NCBI RefSeq assembly: GCF_001750165.1
Contig: NZ_CP015411.1
Coordinates: 4,254,501 to 4,318,500 of the forward strand
Source: Pseudoalteromonas luteoviolacea
GTDB lineage: Bacteria; Pseudomonadota; Gammaproteobacteria; Enterobacterales; Alteromonadaceae
Length of the DNA: 64,000 nucleotides
Direction: 5' to 3'
Shown: piece by piece, positions 25,388 to 34,165 of the stretch
Numbering within the stretch: the first letter of the stretch is position 1
Layout: every line of letters starts with the position of its first letter
Made by a program: the position numbers and the translations under genes
The notes under the pieces: generated by a model
What the model was told of the DNA's origin: nothing
The model's database searches: none
The model's input: the letters and a program-made list of their open reading frames with translations, nothing else

Positions 25388-25410
25388 ATTTAAATCGCAC
25401 ACGATTAAAT
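25388..25410. promoter_or_regulatory. Palindromic candidate OhrR operator upstream of the peroxidase gene
   Basis: ATTTAAATCG and CGATTAAAT flank CACA, giving a perfect AATCG/CGATT core with AT-rich flanks, 15 bp upstream of the peroxidase ATG. Size, symmetry and AT-rich arms fit MarR/OhrR-type operators. The downstream gene encodes an OhrR-like repressor, so autoregulation is likely. Confidence 0.55.
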
Positions 25411-25424
25411 CACTGGAGATATAA

Positions 25425-25907
25425 ATGATTTACGAATTTACTGCCAATACCCTACAAGGCCGAGCCTATGACTTTTCAAATTTAAAAGGAAAAGTTGTAC
25501 TTGTCGTGAATACCGCGAGTCAATGTGGTTTTACACCACAATATGAAGGACTTCAACAGCTTCATAAAGAGCTTCACGCTGAAGGGCTTGAGATCATCGG
25601 TTTCCCATGTAACCAATTTGGTAAACAGGAACCAGGCACTGCGTCAGAGATCCAACAAGGCTGCTTAATCAATTATGGTGTCGACTTTACCATGATGGAA
25701 AAAATTGAAGTCAATGGCGCTCAGACACATCCACTTTACCAATATCTTAAATCAGCGCTACCGGGGATATTAACCAACAACATCAAGTGGAACTTTACCA
25801 AGTTTTTAATTGGCAAAGATGGACAACCAATTAAGCGTTATGCGCCCACCACTAAGCCTGAAAAAATTAAAGCAGATATCATCAATGCGCTTGGACACAC
25901 TTCATGA
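25425..25907 (+). CDS. Glutathione peroxidase family protein
   Basis: 160 residues, cysteine-type (non-selenium) glutathione/thioredoxin peroxidase. The catalytic tetrad is present: Cys34 in NTASQCGFTPQY, Gln near 69 in FPCNQFGKQEPG, and Trp and Asn near 125-127 in IKWNFTKFL. It reduces hydrogen peroxide and organic hydroperoxides. The stop overlaps the start of an OhrR-like regulator by 4 bp (ATGA), and a palindrome sits upstream. The peroxidase therefore seems to be the defence gene of a hydroperoxide-sensing unit in place of the common ohr. CTGGAG precedes the ATG. Confidence 0.93.
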   Translation: MIYEFTANTLQGRAYDFSNLKGKVVLVVNTASQCGFTPQYEGLQQLHKELHAEGLEIIGFPCNQFGKQEPGTASEIQQGCLINYGVDFTMMEKIEVNGAQTHPLYQYLKSALPGILTNNIKWNFTKFLIGKDGQPIKRYAPTTKPEKIKADIINALGHTS

Positions 25908-26347
25908 GCGACAAGCACCCTGAATTGAACTTAGATAATCAACTTTGCTTTAGTTTATATGCAGCTTCAAGACACATTACACGCTTGTATCAGCCCATAC
26001 TGAAACAGCATAACTTAACCTATCCACAGTACATTGTATTGCTGATCCTATGGCAAAAAGATGGCATATTGGTCAAAGACATTGGGGAGCGTGCGCAACT
26101 CAAAAGCAATACGCTAACCCCTTTGTTAAAGAGACTAGAACAAAACGGATTAGTGACACGTCAAAGGGACAGTGAAGATGAAAGACAATGCTATGTGTAT
26201 TTGACTGAGCAAGGTAAAAATTTAGAGCGTTTATGTGCTTGCATCCCCTCTCAAATGCTAAAGCAAACCGAGATGCCAGTAGAAAAACTCATCGAGCTCA
26301 AACAACTGCTTGACCAGCTGATGGTCACAGAAATGCATGGTAAGTAA
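25904..26347 (+). CDS. ohrR: MarR family regulator of OhrR type
   Basis: 147 residues, typical MarR/OhrR size. The sensing cysteine is exactly at Cys15 in LDNQLCFSLYAASRHITRLY, with the Tyr residues of the OhrR pocket (YAASR, TYPQY). The winged helix follows: LVKDIGERAQLKSNTLTPLLKRLEQNGLVTRQRDSEDERQ. In studied OhrR proteins this cysteine is oxidised by organic peroxides and the repressor leaves DNA. Co-operonic with the glutathione peroxidase upstream. Two further Cys residues near 110 (LCACIP) could form the disulfide of the two-Cys OhrR type. Confidence 0.9.
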   Translation: MSDKHPELNLDNQLCFSLYAASRHITRLYQPILKQHNLTYPQYIVLLILWQKDGILVKDIGERAQLKSNTLTPLLKRLEQNGLVTRQRDSEDERQCYVYLTEQGKNLERLCACIPSQMLKQTEMPVEKLIELKQLLDQLMVTEMHGK

Positions 26348-26361
26348 GACACTTACCATGC
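26335..26361. terminator. Hairpin terminator between ohrR and gltX
   Basis: GCATGGTAAGT and ACTTACCATGC form a perfect 11-bp stem around AAGAC, spanning the ohrR stop and reaching to 9 bp from the gltX stop. There is little T run, so Rho may help, but position and strength favour bidirectional termination. Confidence 0.65.
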
Positions 26362-26369
26362 GTCACAGG

Positions 26370-27857
26370 TTAGCCGATTGTTGGATACTCTCGGTATGCC
26401 TTTTCTAGCTTTTTAGCCTGCTTCTTTGACACGCCGATGTGGTTAAGCGCCACACGTAGACGTGCACGAGAAAGATCTGAGCCCAGTACTTCCATCGCAT
26501 CCACAACAGACGTTGAAGACGTCTTGCCGGTGATCGCAACAAAAATCGGCTCCAAGAACTCTTTGATCTTTAATTCATGGAACGTCGCAACACTTTTTGC
26601 AATTGCGAAAATCTCAGACTTATTCCAGCTACGAAGCTTTTCCAATTCCCAAATAAAGAACTGAAGTGCTTGGGTGATCACGGCATCATCTGCTTTACCA
26701 GCAGTCAATAATGCAGGATCATAACTTGGTATACCGCCAACAAAGTGACCAGCAAGATCGACCAGATCTGATAACGTATTAATACGTGCTTTGGCTTCAG
26801 GTAATACTCGAGCTAGTGTCTGCGCATTGAACTTCCAATCAACAAAGCGCTGAATTAACTCTTCATCAGATAAGTTTTCACGGATCCACAAACCGTTTAA
26901 CCAGCTTAACTTATCGACATCGAATACCGGTCCGCCCAGTGATACACGTTTCATATCGAAGTGCTCGATCATTTCAGCTAAGGTGAACTTTTCACGCTCA
27001 TCTGGCATTGACCAGCCCATGCGACCTAAGTAGTTAAGTACAGCTTCAGGTAAGAAGCCCATTTCTTTATAATAATTAATAGAAGTCGGGTTCTTACGCT
27101 TTGACAGCTTAGATTTATCTGGGTTACGTAGTAAAGGCAAGTGACCTAGTACAGGTGCCTCCCAACCAAGATCTTCATACAGCTTTAACAGCTTAGGCGC
27201 AGAATTGATCCACTCTTCACCACGGAAAATGTGGCTGATCTGCATGTGATGATCATCCACGACGTTCGCCATAAAGTAAGTTGGAAAACCATCCGCTTTC
27301 AACAGAACCTGCATGTCTACGTTTTCCCAAGGGATCTCAATCTCACCACGCAAGTAATCGTTAAACTTAAACGTGCCTTCCTCAGGAATAGTCATGCGGA
27401 TAACATAAGGTTTACCAGCGTCTAAATTTGCTTGAATTTCTTCTTTGCTTAAACGTAAACCACGACCATCATATTTAGGACGAAGACCTTCAGCCATTTG
27501 CTCTTCACGCATTTGATCAAGCTCTTCTGCTGTTGCAAAACAGTAGAACGCTTTACCCTCTTCCACTAGCTGGTGAGCAAACTTTTGATATAACTCTGTG
27601 CGCTCTGACTGGCGGTATGGACCAAACTCACCGCCAACGTCTGGACCATGATCCCAATTAAGACCTAACCAACGTAAGCTATCCATAATAGCTTGCTCTG
27701 ATTCAGGCGTGCTTCTTACTTGATCGGTATCTTCAATACGCAATACAAACTCACCACCTTGTTGTTTTGCAAAGCAGTAGTTAAATAAGGCGATGTAAGC
27801 AGTACCTAAATGCGGATCACCTGTCGGAGAGGGCGCAACACGTGTACGGATTGTCAT
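26370..27857 (-). CDS. gltX: Glutamyl-tRNA synthetase
   Basis: 495 residues, class I synthetase. The HIGH motif appears as PHLGT (15-19) and the KMSKS motif as KLSKRK (250-255). The position where E. coli GltX holds a zinc-binding CxC...C cluster reads FYCFATAEEL and YDGRGLRLS, with only one Cys, so zinc binding is probably lost. The C-terminal anticodon-binding cage is intact. Length and the RVAPSPTGDPHLGTAY opening indicate canonical GltX rather than the short YadB paralogue. It seems monocistronic, converging on ohrR. Confidence 0.97.
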   Translation of the reverse strand: MTIRTRVAPSPTGDPHLGTAYIALFNYCFAKQQGGEFVLRIEDTDQVRSTPESEQAIMDSLRWLGLNWDHGPDVGGEFGPYRQSERTELYQKFAHQLVEEGKAFYCFATAEELDQMREEQMAEGLRPKYDGRGLRLSKEEIQANLDAGKPYVIRMTIPEEGTFKFNDYLRGEIEIPWENVDMQVLLKADGFPTYFMANVVDDHHMQISHIFRGEEWINSAPKLLKLYEDLGWEAPVLGHLPLLRNPDKSKLSKRKNPTSINYYKEMGFLPEAVLNYLGRMGWSMPDEREKFTLAEMIEHFDMKRVSLGGPVFDVDKLSWLNGLWIRENLSDEELIQRFVDWKFNAQTLARVLPEAKARINTLSDLVDLAGHFVGGIPSYDPALLTAGKADDAVITQALQFFIWELEKLRSWNKSEIFAIAKSVATFHELKIKEFLEPIFVAITGKTSSTSVVDAMEVLGSDLSRARLRVALNHIGVSKKQAKKLEKAYREYPTIG

Positions 27858-27947
27858 GATATGTCTCTTAAATTCGTTACTTAAAATAATAAATGGAATG
27901 CTAGCACAGCCTCAGCATGGGGAAAATAGCTAACATATTGGCTGTGT

Positions 27948-28313
27948 TTACGCTGAGCGCTCTAACCCTTGAAGGTAGTTCACAATATCACTGGACTCAT
28001 AAAGCCAAGTCACACGACCTTGCTCTTCAATTCTCAGACAAGGCACTTTGACTTTTCCGCCCTGTTCGAGCAGCTCTTGCCGATAAGCTGCATTGCTTTT
28101 TGCATCACGTGTTTCAAGCTTTAAGCCTTCACGTTTTGCAGCGCGTCTTACTTTGACGCAAAAAGGACAAGCCTTAAACTGATATAGTTTCAGATTTTGC
28201 GTAATCGTGTCGAGTTGCTGCTGTGCTTGAGCCGTGCGCTTTTTACTTCTTGGCGTAAAAATAAAGTCAAATAATAAGATAAGGCGACCAAGCAACCAAC
28301 GGATCAGTTTCAT
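27948..28313 (-). CDS. Membrane-tethered glutaredoxin-like protein
   Basis: 121 residues from the ATG at 28313 (GGGAG 8 nt upstream), not the frame's farther start at 28361. A hydrophobic segment at about 4-19 (IRWLLGRLILLFDFIF) precedes a basic stretch PRSKKR. The glutaredoxin domain follows, with CPFC at 49-52, the KVPCLRI cis-Pro region and a C-terminal SSDIVNYL glutathione-binding end. It is probably an inner-membrane-anchored dithiol glutaredoxin facing the cytosol. Partners are unknown. It is flanked by gltX and a diguanylate cyclase gene, apparently unrelated. Confidence 0.88.
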   Translation of the reverse strand: MKLIRWLLGRLILLFDFIFTPRSKKRTAQAQQQLDTITQNLKLYQFKACPFCVKVRRAAKREGLKLETRDAKSNAAYRQELLEQGGKVKVPCLRIEEQGRVTWLYESSDIVNYLQGLERSA

Positions 28314-28445
28314 GAATATTCTCCCAGTCAAAATCGGCGCTAGAATACCATAAAACTGCACAACTTACGCGCAAAAGTTCCTATAAAGTATATTTCATGA
28401 ACGGTGTTTCAAACCAAATACTGCTGTACTTCTCAAAAGAGTGAA

Positions 28446-29399
28446 TTAAAACAGCTCAATATCGGTTTCTGCTTTTGCTTGTCCAGCTATACCCAGCTCT
28501 TCAAAATCAATGACTTGGTTTCGACCGTGTTTCTTTGCATAATAAAGGGCAAGATCCGCTTCATGCACTAGTTCAGAGACTTGGGCTATTTCTTCTAAAA
28601 TAGTGTAGCCAATACTGATGGTTAAGCGTTGAACTTGTGGGAACTTAAACTGTGCAATAACCAGTCTGACGCGATTTAGCAGTAGTTTTGCTTCATCTCT
28701 ATCATGTGCTTGAAACAACACTGCAAACTCTTCTCCACCATACCTAAAAACAAAGTCTTCAGCACGGAAATTATCTTTCAATTGCTGGGCAACCAACAGC
28801 AGGACTTCATCGCCAATCACATGACCAAAATTATCATTAACCACTTTAAAATGATCAATATCAAACAGCGCCAAGTACCACTTTCGGACTCCTTGTTGTT
28901 CTCTTTCAATTACAAACCCTTCTCCGGTAGTAATTTCAATAACCTTATCGTCGAAAGTTTGCCGATTAAGTAACTGAGTTAGGGGATCTATGCGACTTAA
29001 AGCGAGCGTATTGAGTTGGTGATAAAAGACATTAATTAAATGCGCAATTAGAAAGCTGCGAGCAATAGGTAACTTTTCTCCAATCCACAATAGCCCCATT
29101 ACCGCCTTATTATTTCTCAGTACAATACAGACGTGGTTTTCTCCACGCAAAATGTTTTGATGTTTTAAGGTCTCAGCTCTGGCAATCAAGTACGCTAGAT
29201 CCGGAGGAGTGTCTGCAGATGATAAAGCCAATAACTTCAAGCGCTCTTTTTCAGACAAACTCGGTGCCAAATACATCGCCATTGGAATAGTCGGAAGAAG
29301 CTCTGTAAGGATTTGTTGGATACGTTTATACAAGTTATTTTCACTGCGCATTTGCAATAAACTGATTGCAAACTCATGTCCACATGGCGATATATCCAC
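28446..29399 (-). CDS. Diguanylate cyclase (GGDEF domain protein)
   Basis: 317 residues from the GTG at 29399, which has GGGAGG five bases upstream; the frame could extend to a GTG at 29423, but that one has no ribosome binding site. The N-terminal 150 residues have no TM segment and look like a degenerate sensory domain of GAF-like size. The GGDEF domain has the active site GGEEF at 221-225 and the product-inhibition RxxD site (RAED) five residues before it. Both synthesis of cyclic di-GMP and feedback control should therefore be intact. The signal sensed is unknown. Downstream of proB with a 48-bp gap, possibly the same transcript. Confidence 0.93.
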   Translation of the reverse strand: MDISPCGHEFAISLLQMRSENNLYKRIQQILTELLPTIPMAMYLAPSLSEKERLKLLALSSADTPPDLAYLIARAETLKHQNILRGENHVCIVLRNNKAVMGLLWIGEKLPIARSFLIAHLINVFYHQLNTLALSRIDPLTQLLNRQTFDDKVIEITTGEGFVIEREQQGVRKWYLALFDIDHFKVVNDNFGHVIGDEVLLLVAQQLKDNFRAEDFVFRYGGEEFAVLFQAHDRDEAKLLLNRVRLVIAQFKFPQVQRLTISIGYTILEEIAQVSELVHEADLALYYAKKHGRNQVIDFEELGIAGQAKAETDIELF

Positions 29400-29447
29400 A
29401 CTGAAACCTCCCAACACCCTCACATTGTATAGCTTAGCCCCTTCTAG

Positions 29448-30566
29448 TTAGGTTGCAATGTGTTCTAACAATACAAGATCATCTCTATGGATCACAACAT
29501 TTGCGCCCTGATAACCTAATGCATCGCTTATATCAGCACTATGCAGCCCTTTTATTTTTTGCAATTCTTGACTGTCAAATGCCACCAAACCTTTAGCAAT
29601 AACCTTACCTTCAGGACTCCTGAGTTCAATAAGGTCACCACGTTTAAATTGGCCGCTTAAATCAGTAATGCCTTTGGCCAATAAACTGGCCCCCTGAGAA
29701 CACACAGCACTAATAGCTCCCTCATCACAGAAAAGCGATCCACTACATCTAGGCCCTGAAAGTAACCACTTTTTTCGCCCATCGAGTGGGGCATCAAAAC
29801 GAATAAACTTGGTACTTTTTGCCAAGCCTGATTGAATATTTGCGATAACATTCGGCTCACTGCCTTTGGCAATGACAGTTTCGATACCTGCGCGCTGGGC
29901 GATCTGAGCGGCTTGTAACTTCGTCGCCATCCCCCCAGTTCCCAGTGAAGTACCTGTACCTCCAGCAAGTGCAATGATCTGCTCATTAATTTCGCCTACC
30001 GTCTCGATCAAACGTGCATCAGGATTTTGTCTAGGATCCGCAGTAAATAAACCTGATTGATCTGTCAGTAAAAGTAATCGATCTGCGTTAGCTAAAATGG
30101 CAACCATTGCAGATAGATTATCGTTATCACCTACCTTTATTTCGCTTGTGGCCACCGCATCATTCTCATTGATAATAGGGACCACATCGTGGCGTAGCAG
30201 CTGCGTAAGCGTATCTCTGGCATTCAAATACCGTGATCTGTCCTCAACATCAGCGCGAGTCAATAATAGTTGCGCAACGGACACGTCAAAAATCGAGAAC
30301 AAGCTTTGCCACAAATGAATGAGCTGCCCCTGCCCAATGGCAGCCAACATTTGCTTTTCCGCAATAGAATTGCCGATCTCCTCATCCAAGGCTGCGCGCC
30401 CAGCGGCAACTGCGCCACTAGAAACGAGAATCACTTGCCATCCTGCCGCGCGTAGTTCTACACATTGACTCGCAAGTTCCACCAGCCTAGGTTTATTTAA
30501 AAGTGCTCCACCAGCCGTCAGCACACTAGTTCCTAACTTTATAACAATGACTTTATTCGTAGCCAT
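29448..30566 (-). CDS. proB: Glutamate 5-kinase with PUA domain
   Basis: 372 residues (E. coli 367) from the ATG at 30566; an in-frame TTG at 30581 adds nothing. It catalyses the first step of proline synthesis, phosphorylating glutamate. The amino acid kinase domain shows IVIKLGTSVLT (7-17), LVSSGAVAAGR and NENDAVAT. A C-terminal PUA domain spans about 275-360. Product-inhibition by proline is expected from the family. proA usually follows proB but is absent; a diguanylate cyclase gene lies there instead. Confidence 0.96.
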   Translation of the reverse strand: MATNKVIVIKLGTSVLTAGGALLNKPRLVELASQCVELRAAGWQVILVSSGAVAAGRAALDEEIGNSIAEKQMLAAIGQGQLIHLWQSLFSIFDVSVAQLLLTRADVEDRSRYLNARDTLTQLLRHDVVPIINENDAVATSEIKVGDNDNLSAMVAILANADRLLLLTDQSGLFTADPRQNPDARLIETVGEINEQIIALAGGTGTSLGTGGMATKLQAAQIAQRAGIETVIAKGSEPNVIANIQSGLAKSTKFIRFDAPLDGRKKWLLSGPRCSGSLFCDEGAISAVCSQGASLLAKGITDLSGQFKRGDLIELRSPEGKVIAKGLVAFDSQELQKIKGLHSADISDALGYQGANVVIHRDDLVLLEHIAT

Positions 30567-30771
30567 CTGACCTACTACCAAAGATCTTTAACAGACTTTT
30601 TTTATACCATGCATAACGAACATTGAATACTAAACAAACAGATTAATAGAATTTATTTCAAGGACACAGCCCTGATATTAAAGTGAGTTTCATTAAACCC
30701 ACTGACATGAACTATGATCAACGTCAAATTTAGTTAAGGCATGGCATGTATACTTTTACTCGGAGGTGATG

Positions 30772-30981
30772 ATGAAAAAGCCAAATTACAAAAAGGAATT
30801 GATAATGCTCCCCTTGTTGTTGATCAGCATTGCACTGTGTATTGGGGGACACTTTATTTTGCAACCAAGCTACCAAAATAATCACTGGGCAGAGTATAGC
30901 CTCGCTGCGCTTCCCTTTTTGATGTTTGCCATTGTTATCATTGCCATCAAAATCGCCATTAAATCAGACAAAGAAGATTAA
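30772..30981 (+). CDS. Small two-span membrane protein
   Basis: 69 residues. Three start codons are crowded together (GTG 30766, ATG 30769, ATG 30772); only the last is spaced correctly, 5 bp from the strong CGGAGG. Two hydrophobic helices are seen, about residues 11-29 and 43-61, with charged ends KKPNYKKE and KSDKED. No motif suggests function. It stands alone between proB and the amidohydrolase gene, with 120 bp to the latter. Confidence 0.65.
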   Translation: MKKPNYKKELIMLPLLLISIALCIGGHFILQPSYQNNHWAEYSLAALPFLMFAIVIIAIKIAIKSDKED

Positions 30982-31101
30982 GTTTATTTGTCACCTCACG
31001 CTCACTACACGGAACTTAAGCCTTTAAATTAACGTTAAAACTTGATATCGAATAAAAAATAATTAATTTATAAATATCATAACTATAAAAAAGGTATCAC
31101 C

Positions 31102-32745
31102 GTGAAAAAACTCTTACTACTTTGCTTGTGTCTCGTAAGTAACTGGGTTCAAGCTCAGTTTACAGTGGTCCACAACGTTAATGGATACACCCCGACTCGA
31201 GCAGGTGACATCGAACGCTTCAGCACTTTAGTAATAAAGGATGGTAAAGTAGTAAAAATAGGCAATAGTGAAACCATCAAACAATACCCCCAGTCAACTA
31301 CCATAGATGGTAAAGGGTTAACCATGTTACCGGGACTTATCGATGCTCACGGCCATGTTATTGGTCTTGGCGAGAACCTGTCTCGTCTTGATCTTCGCCA
31401 AGCAAAGTCGGTAGCAGAAGTTGGTGAATCGCTCAAAGTCTATGCCAAAGAAAATCCGTCTGGCTGGCTTATTGGCAGAGGTTGGGACCAAACTAAATGG
31501 TCTCCCAATAAATTCCCCACAGCACATGATCTAGACAAATATGTGTCTGACAGACCGGTTGTTTTAACCCGAGTTGACGGACATGCTATCTGGGTGAATT
31601 CTAAAGCAATGCAATTAGCACATATTACTCAGCATACAATGTCACCAGAGGGCGGTGAAATCATTCGCTTTGCCAACCAATACCCGAGTGGGATATTCAT
31701 CGACAAAGCCGAGCAACTGGTACTACACAAAGTACCAAAACGGTCGTCTACACAATTAAACAATGCGTTAGATACTGCAGCAAATCATTTGTTAAGTTTA
31801 GGAATAACGTCAGTACATGATGCAGGCATTGATAAAGAAACGTGGCAACTCTATAAACGCAGAGCGCAGCGGCATTCTATGCCTTTGAGAATATATGCCA
31901 TGTTAAGCGCCTCAGATCCAGATCTAGAAGAAATGCTCAAAGCTGGCATAGTCAAAGAGCAAACTGACTACCTGACTATACGCAGCATCAAAATCTATGC
32001 AGATGGTGCGCTTGGCAGCCGTGGGGCTGCGCTCTTAAAAGATTATAAAGACAGGCCTGGACACAAAGGTTTAATGCTTGAACAACAATCAGCCTTAGAG
32101 TCGCTCATTCGTTTAAGTGTTAAACACGGGTTTAGTGCACATACGCATGCCATTGGAGATCGTGCCAACCGAATTGTATTAGATAGCTATCAGAACGTTT
32201 TTAAACATACTGGAGGCCAGCTACTGAGAAATCGCATCGAACACGCACAAATTGTTGACCTTCAGGATATTCCTCGCTTCAAGCAATTAAAAATTATCCC
32301 ATCAATGCAACCCGTCCATGCAACATCGGATATGCATATGGCAGAAGATCGCTTAAGAGACTCACAATTAACAGGCGCTTATGCATGGCAAACGTTTTTA
32401 AAACATAATATCCGAGTGGCTGCTGGCTCTGATTTCCCTGTTGAGCTCGCTAATCCATTTGATGGTTTATACGCAGCCGTCACCAGAATGGATAAGGCAC
32501 AGAAACCAAAGAAAGGCTGGAGAAACCAAGAGCGCTTAACAAAACAACAAGCGCTCAATGCGTTTACCTTAGACGCGGCGTATGCGGCTTTTCAAGAGTT
32601 TAAACTAGGTAGCCTAGAACATGGGAAATGGGCAGATTTCATTTTAATTGACCGCGATTACTTTACAGTTGAAAACGCCCAGATCTTTGACATTAAAGTC
32701 GAACAAACATGGATTGCTGGCAAGCAAAAATACAAACGCAATTAG
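31102..32745 (+). CDS. Exported metal-dependent amidohydrolase, YtcJ-like
   Basis: 547 residues with a cleavable signal peptide (MKKLLLLCLCLVSNWVQAQ, cut near 19), so it acts in the periplasm. It is an amidohydrolase family 3 protein with the metal motif LPGLIDAHGHV near 78-88. The ADGALGSRGAALL loop is near 300, HAIGDRANR near 350 and GSDFPVE near 445, all typical of YtcJ-like predicted hydrolases. Start GTG at 31102 with AAGGTATC upstream. The substrate is unknown; N-acyl amides or formamides are typical for the family. Its last 4 bp overlap the end of a convergent small gene. Confidence 0.9.
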   Translation: MKKLLLLCLCLVSNWVQAQFTVVHNVNGYTPTRAGDIERFSTLVIKDGKVVKIGNSETIKQYPQSTTIDGKGLTMLPGLIDAHGHVIGLGENLSRLDLRQAKSVAEVGESLKVYAKENPSGWLIGRGWDQTKWSPNKFPTAHDLDKYVSDRPVVLTRVDGHAIWVNSKAMQLAHITQHTMSPEGGEIIRFANQYPSGIFIDKAEQLVLHKVPKRSSTQLNNALDTAANHLLSLGITSVHDAGIDKETWQLYKRRAQRHSMPLRIYAMLSASDPDLEEMLKAGIVKEQTDYLTIRSIKIYADGALGSRGAALLKDYKDRPGHKGLMLEQQSALESLIRLSVKHGFSAHTHAIGDRANRIVLDSYQNVFKHTGGQLLRNRIEHAQIVDLQDIPRFKQLKIIPSMQPVHATSDMHMAEDRLRDSQLTGAYAWQTFLKHNIRVAAGSDFPVELANPFDGLYAAVTRMDKAQKPKKGWRNQERLTKQQALNAFTLDAAYAAFQEFKLGSLEHGKWADFILIDRDYFTVENAQIFDIKVEQTWIAGKQKYKRN

Positions 32746-32960
32746 TCTTTAGATTTTAATAGTTTGAATAAATGATAGGTATTGACCAATGCGAGCAAAC
32801 CGTTGGTCAATACTACAGGCCAAGCACTAATCATTGCCCCGTAGACTGTAAAGCAAATACAGCCAGCTAAGTTAAACCAGCGCAACTTAGTAACATTGGT
32901 CATCATAAGAGAAACAACCAAAAAGACAGAGGCCACATAGCCTAAATATTCCCAAGTCAT
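32742..32960 (-). CDS. Small membrane protein, YgjV-like
   Basis: 72 residues starting at the ATG at 32960 (GAGGAG 7 nt upstream), not at the farther in-frame ATG at 33011. Three hydrophobic segments, about 5-22, 26-42 and 44-62, with a polar C-terminal KLLKSKD. The pattern YLGYVASVFLVVSLMM-TNVTKLRWFNLAGCI resembles small inner-membrane proteins of the YgjV type, of unknown role. The stop overlaps the amidohydrolase stop on the other strand. Confidence 0.65.
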   Translation of the reverse strand: MTWEYLGYVASVFLVVSLMMTNVTKLRWFNLAGCICFTVYGAMISAWPVVLTNGLLALVNTYHLFKLLKSKD

Positions 32961-33273
32961 TTGTTCTCTCCTCATAGTTAGGTTAGCATTGGCGGCTAAA
33001 ACGATATTCAAGTCATTTTTAGGGATAATAACAGACTACATTTGAGCCTAAAGCGCGCAAGTGTAGCGCAATTTTCTATACACTTGCTCCATTAATTATG
33101 AGCGTTATGAATAGTTTAGTTCACACTCGAACAGTGGAGTAATTAATTCACTTAGTTAAGGATAAGCGAGAATAAAGTCTTAAAATAAACAACGTGTATA
33201 GCTTTGAATAACTCAGTTCATGCTATCTTTATACTAATTTAATAAATAGGACAATTGTCCGAGAGCTAACCAG

Positions 33274-33930
33274 ATGTTCCAATATCACTTTTCAACCACC
33301 TTGGTTGAGCAATTACTCAGTTTTGCAGGTAATAGTTTTCAGCATAGAAAGAAAGAAATACTGATCCACCAAGATGAACCGCTCAGCAAATTGATCTTGG
33401 TCAGAAGTGGTACTGTTTCATTTAGCTATGATGTAGGTAACGGTAGACGACTTTTACTTGGGCAATTGGACTGCAACAATACTTTGATAGGTGAAATAGA
33501 AGCACTCAACAATCAACCATGCATCTATACTGTAACCTGTTTAAGTGATGTGCAATACAATTTAATTGAGCTTAAGCACTGGCGACAATTATTATTAGAG
33601 CAACCAGATTTAAGTCTATATACGGCTCAGACTATTGCGGCTAAATTCACCGAAAACCAAAAAATTAACCTTGATAAGCTGCTATTACCACTGAGCTACA
33701 ATATTGCTAAAGACTGTTTATTGCGAGCAGAAGACAAACATTCTACATTACTTCGTGCTTATTCAACAGTCAGCGCTGAAGCTGAAAGATTTGCAACAAC
33801 AGAACGGGCATACCGTCGTGTCGTGAGTGAACTTGTGCAAAAAGGATTAATTGAAAGAACAAATGCAGGTTTAAAACCGGTTGATTTAGATGCTTTAAAC
33901 GAATTTGTAGATGGTTTTTCTCAGCTCTAA
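33274..33930 (+). CDS. Crp/Fnr family transcriptional regulator (cyclic-nucleotide-binding-like)
   Basis: 218 residues. The N-terminal cNMP-binding jelly roll is seen in FQHRKKEILIHQDEPLSKLILVRSGTVSF and LLGQLDCNNTLIGEIEALNNQP. The phosphate-binding arginine motif of true CRP is not present, so cAMP binding is doubtful. A dimer helix and a C-terminal winged helix (AERFATTERAYRRVVSELVQKGLIER) follow. It resembles YeiL-type activators, though no iron-sulfur Cys pattern is seen. The effector and targets are unknown. 260 bp of upstream intergenic region leaves room for its own promoter. Confidence 0.85.
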   Translation: MFQYHFSTTLVEQLLSFAGNSFQHRKKEILIHQDEPLSKLILVRSGTVSFSYDVGNGRRLLLGQLDCNNTLIGEIEALNNQPCIYTVTCLSDVQYNLIELKHWRQLLLEQPDLSLYTAQTIAAKFTENQKINLDKLLLPLSYNIAKDCLLRAEDKHSTLLRAYSTVSAEAERFATTERAYRRVVSELVQKGLIERTNAGLKPVDLDALNEFVDGFSQL

Positions 33931-34036
33931 AGTTGTCATATTATTATTTTATTAACATTGTGGCGTTCAGATCCCAATTCTAGATCAGTGTGTTATTATT
34001 AAAAGTGAATTTTTGGATAAAGTTCGGTTAGTTCAC

Positions 34037-34065
34037 TTGACGAACATTTAATGTACGCTTATCCT
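34037..34065 (+). promoter_or_regulatory. Predicted promoter of the large lipoprotein gene
   Basis: TTGACG (34037-34042) and TATCCT (34060-34065) are separated by 17 bp, a fair sigma-70 match, 100 bp upstream of the ATG at 34166. The leader is long enough to carry further control. Confidence 0.45.
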
Positions 34066-34165
34066 CTAATTCACTAATTTGCATGCAGGGCAAGGCTGTC
34101 TTACATCTGCACTTAATTGGTTAAAACTCTCAGTTTACTTGTATTTAAAGGAAAAGGTAAAAATC

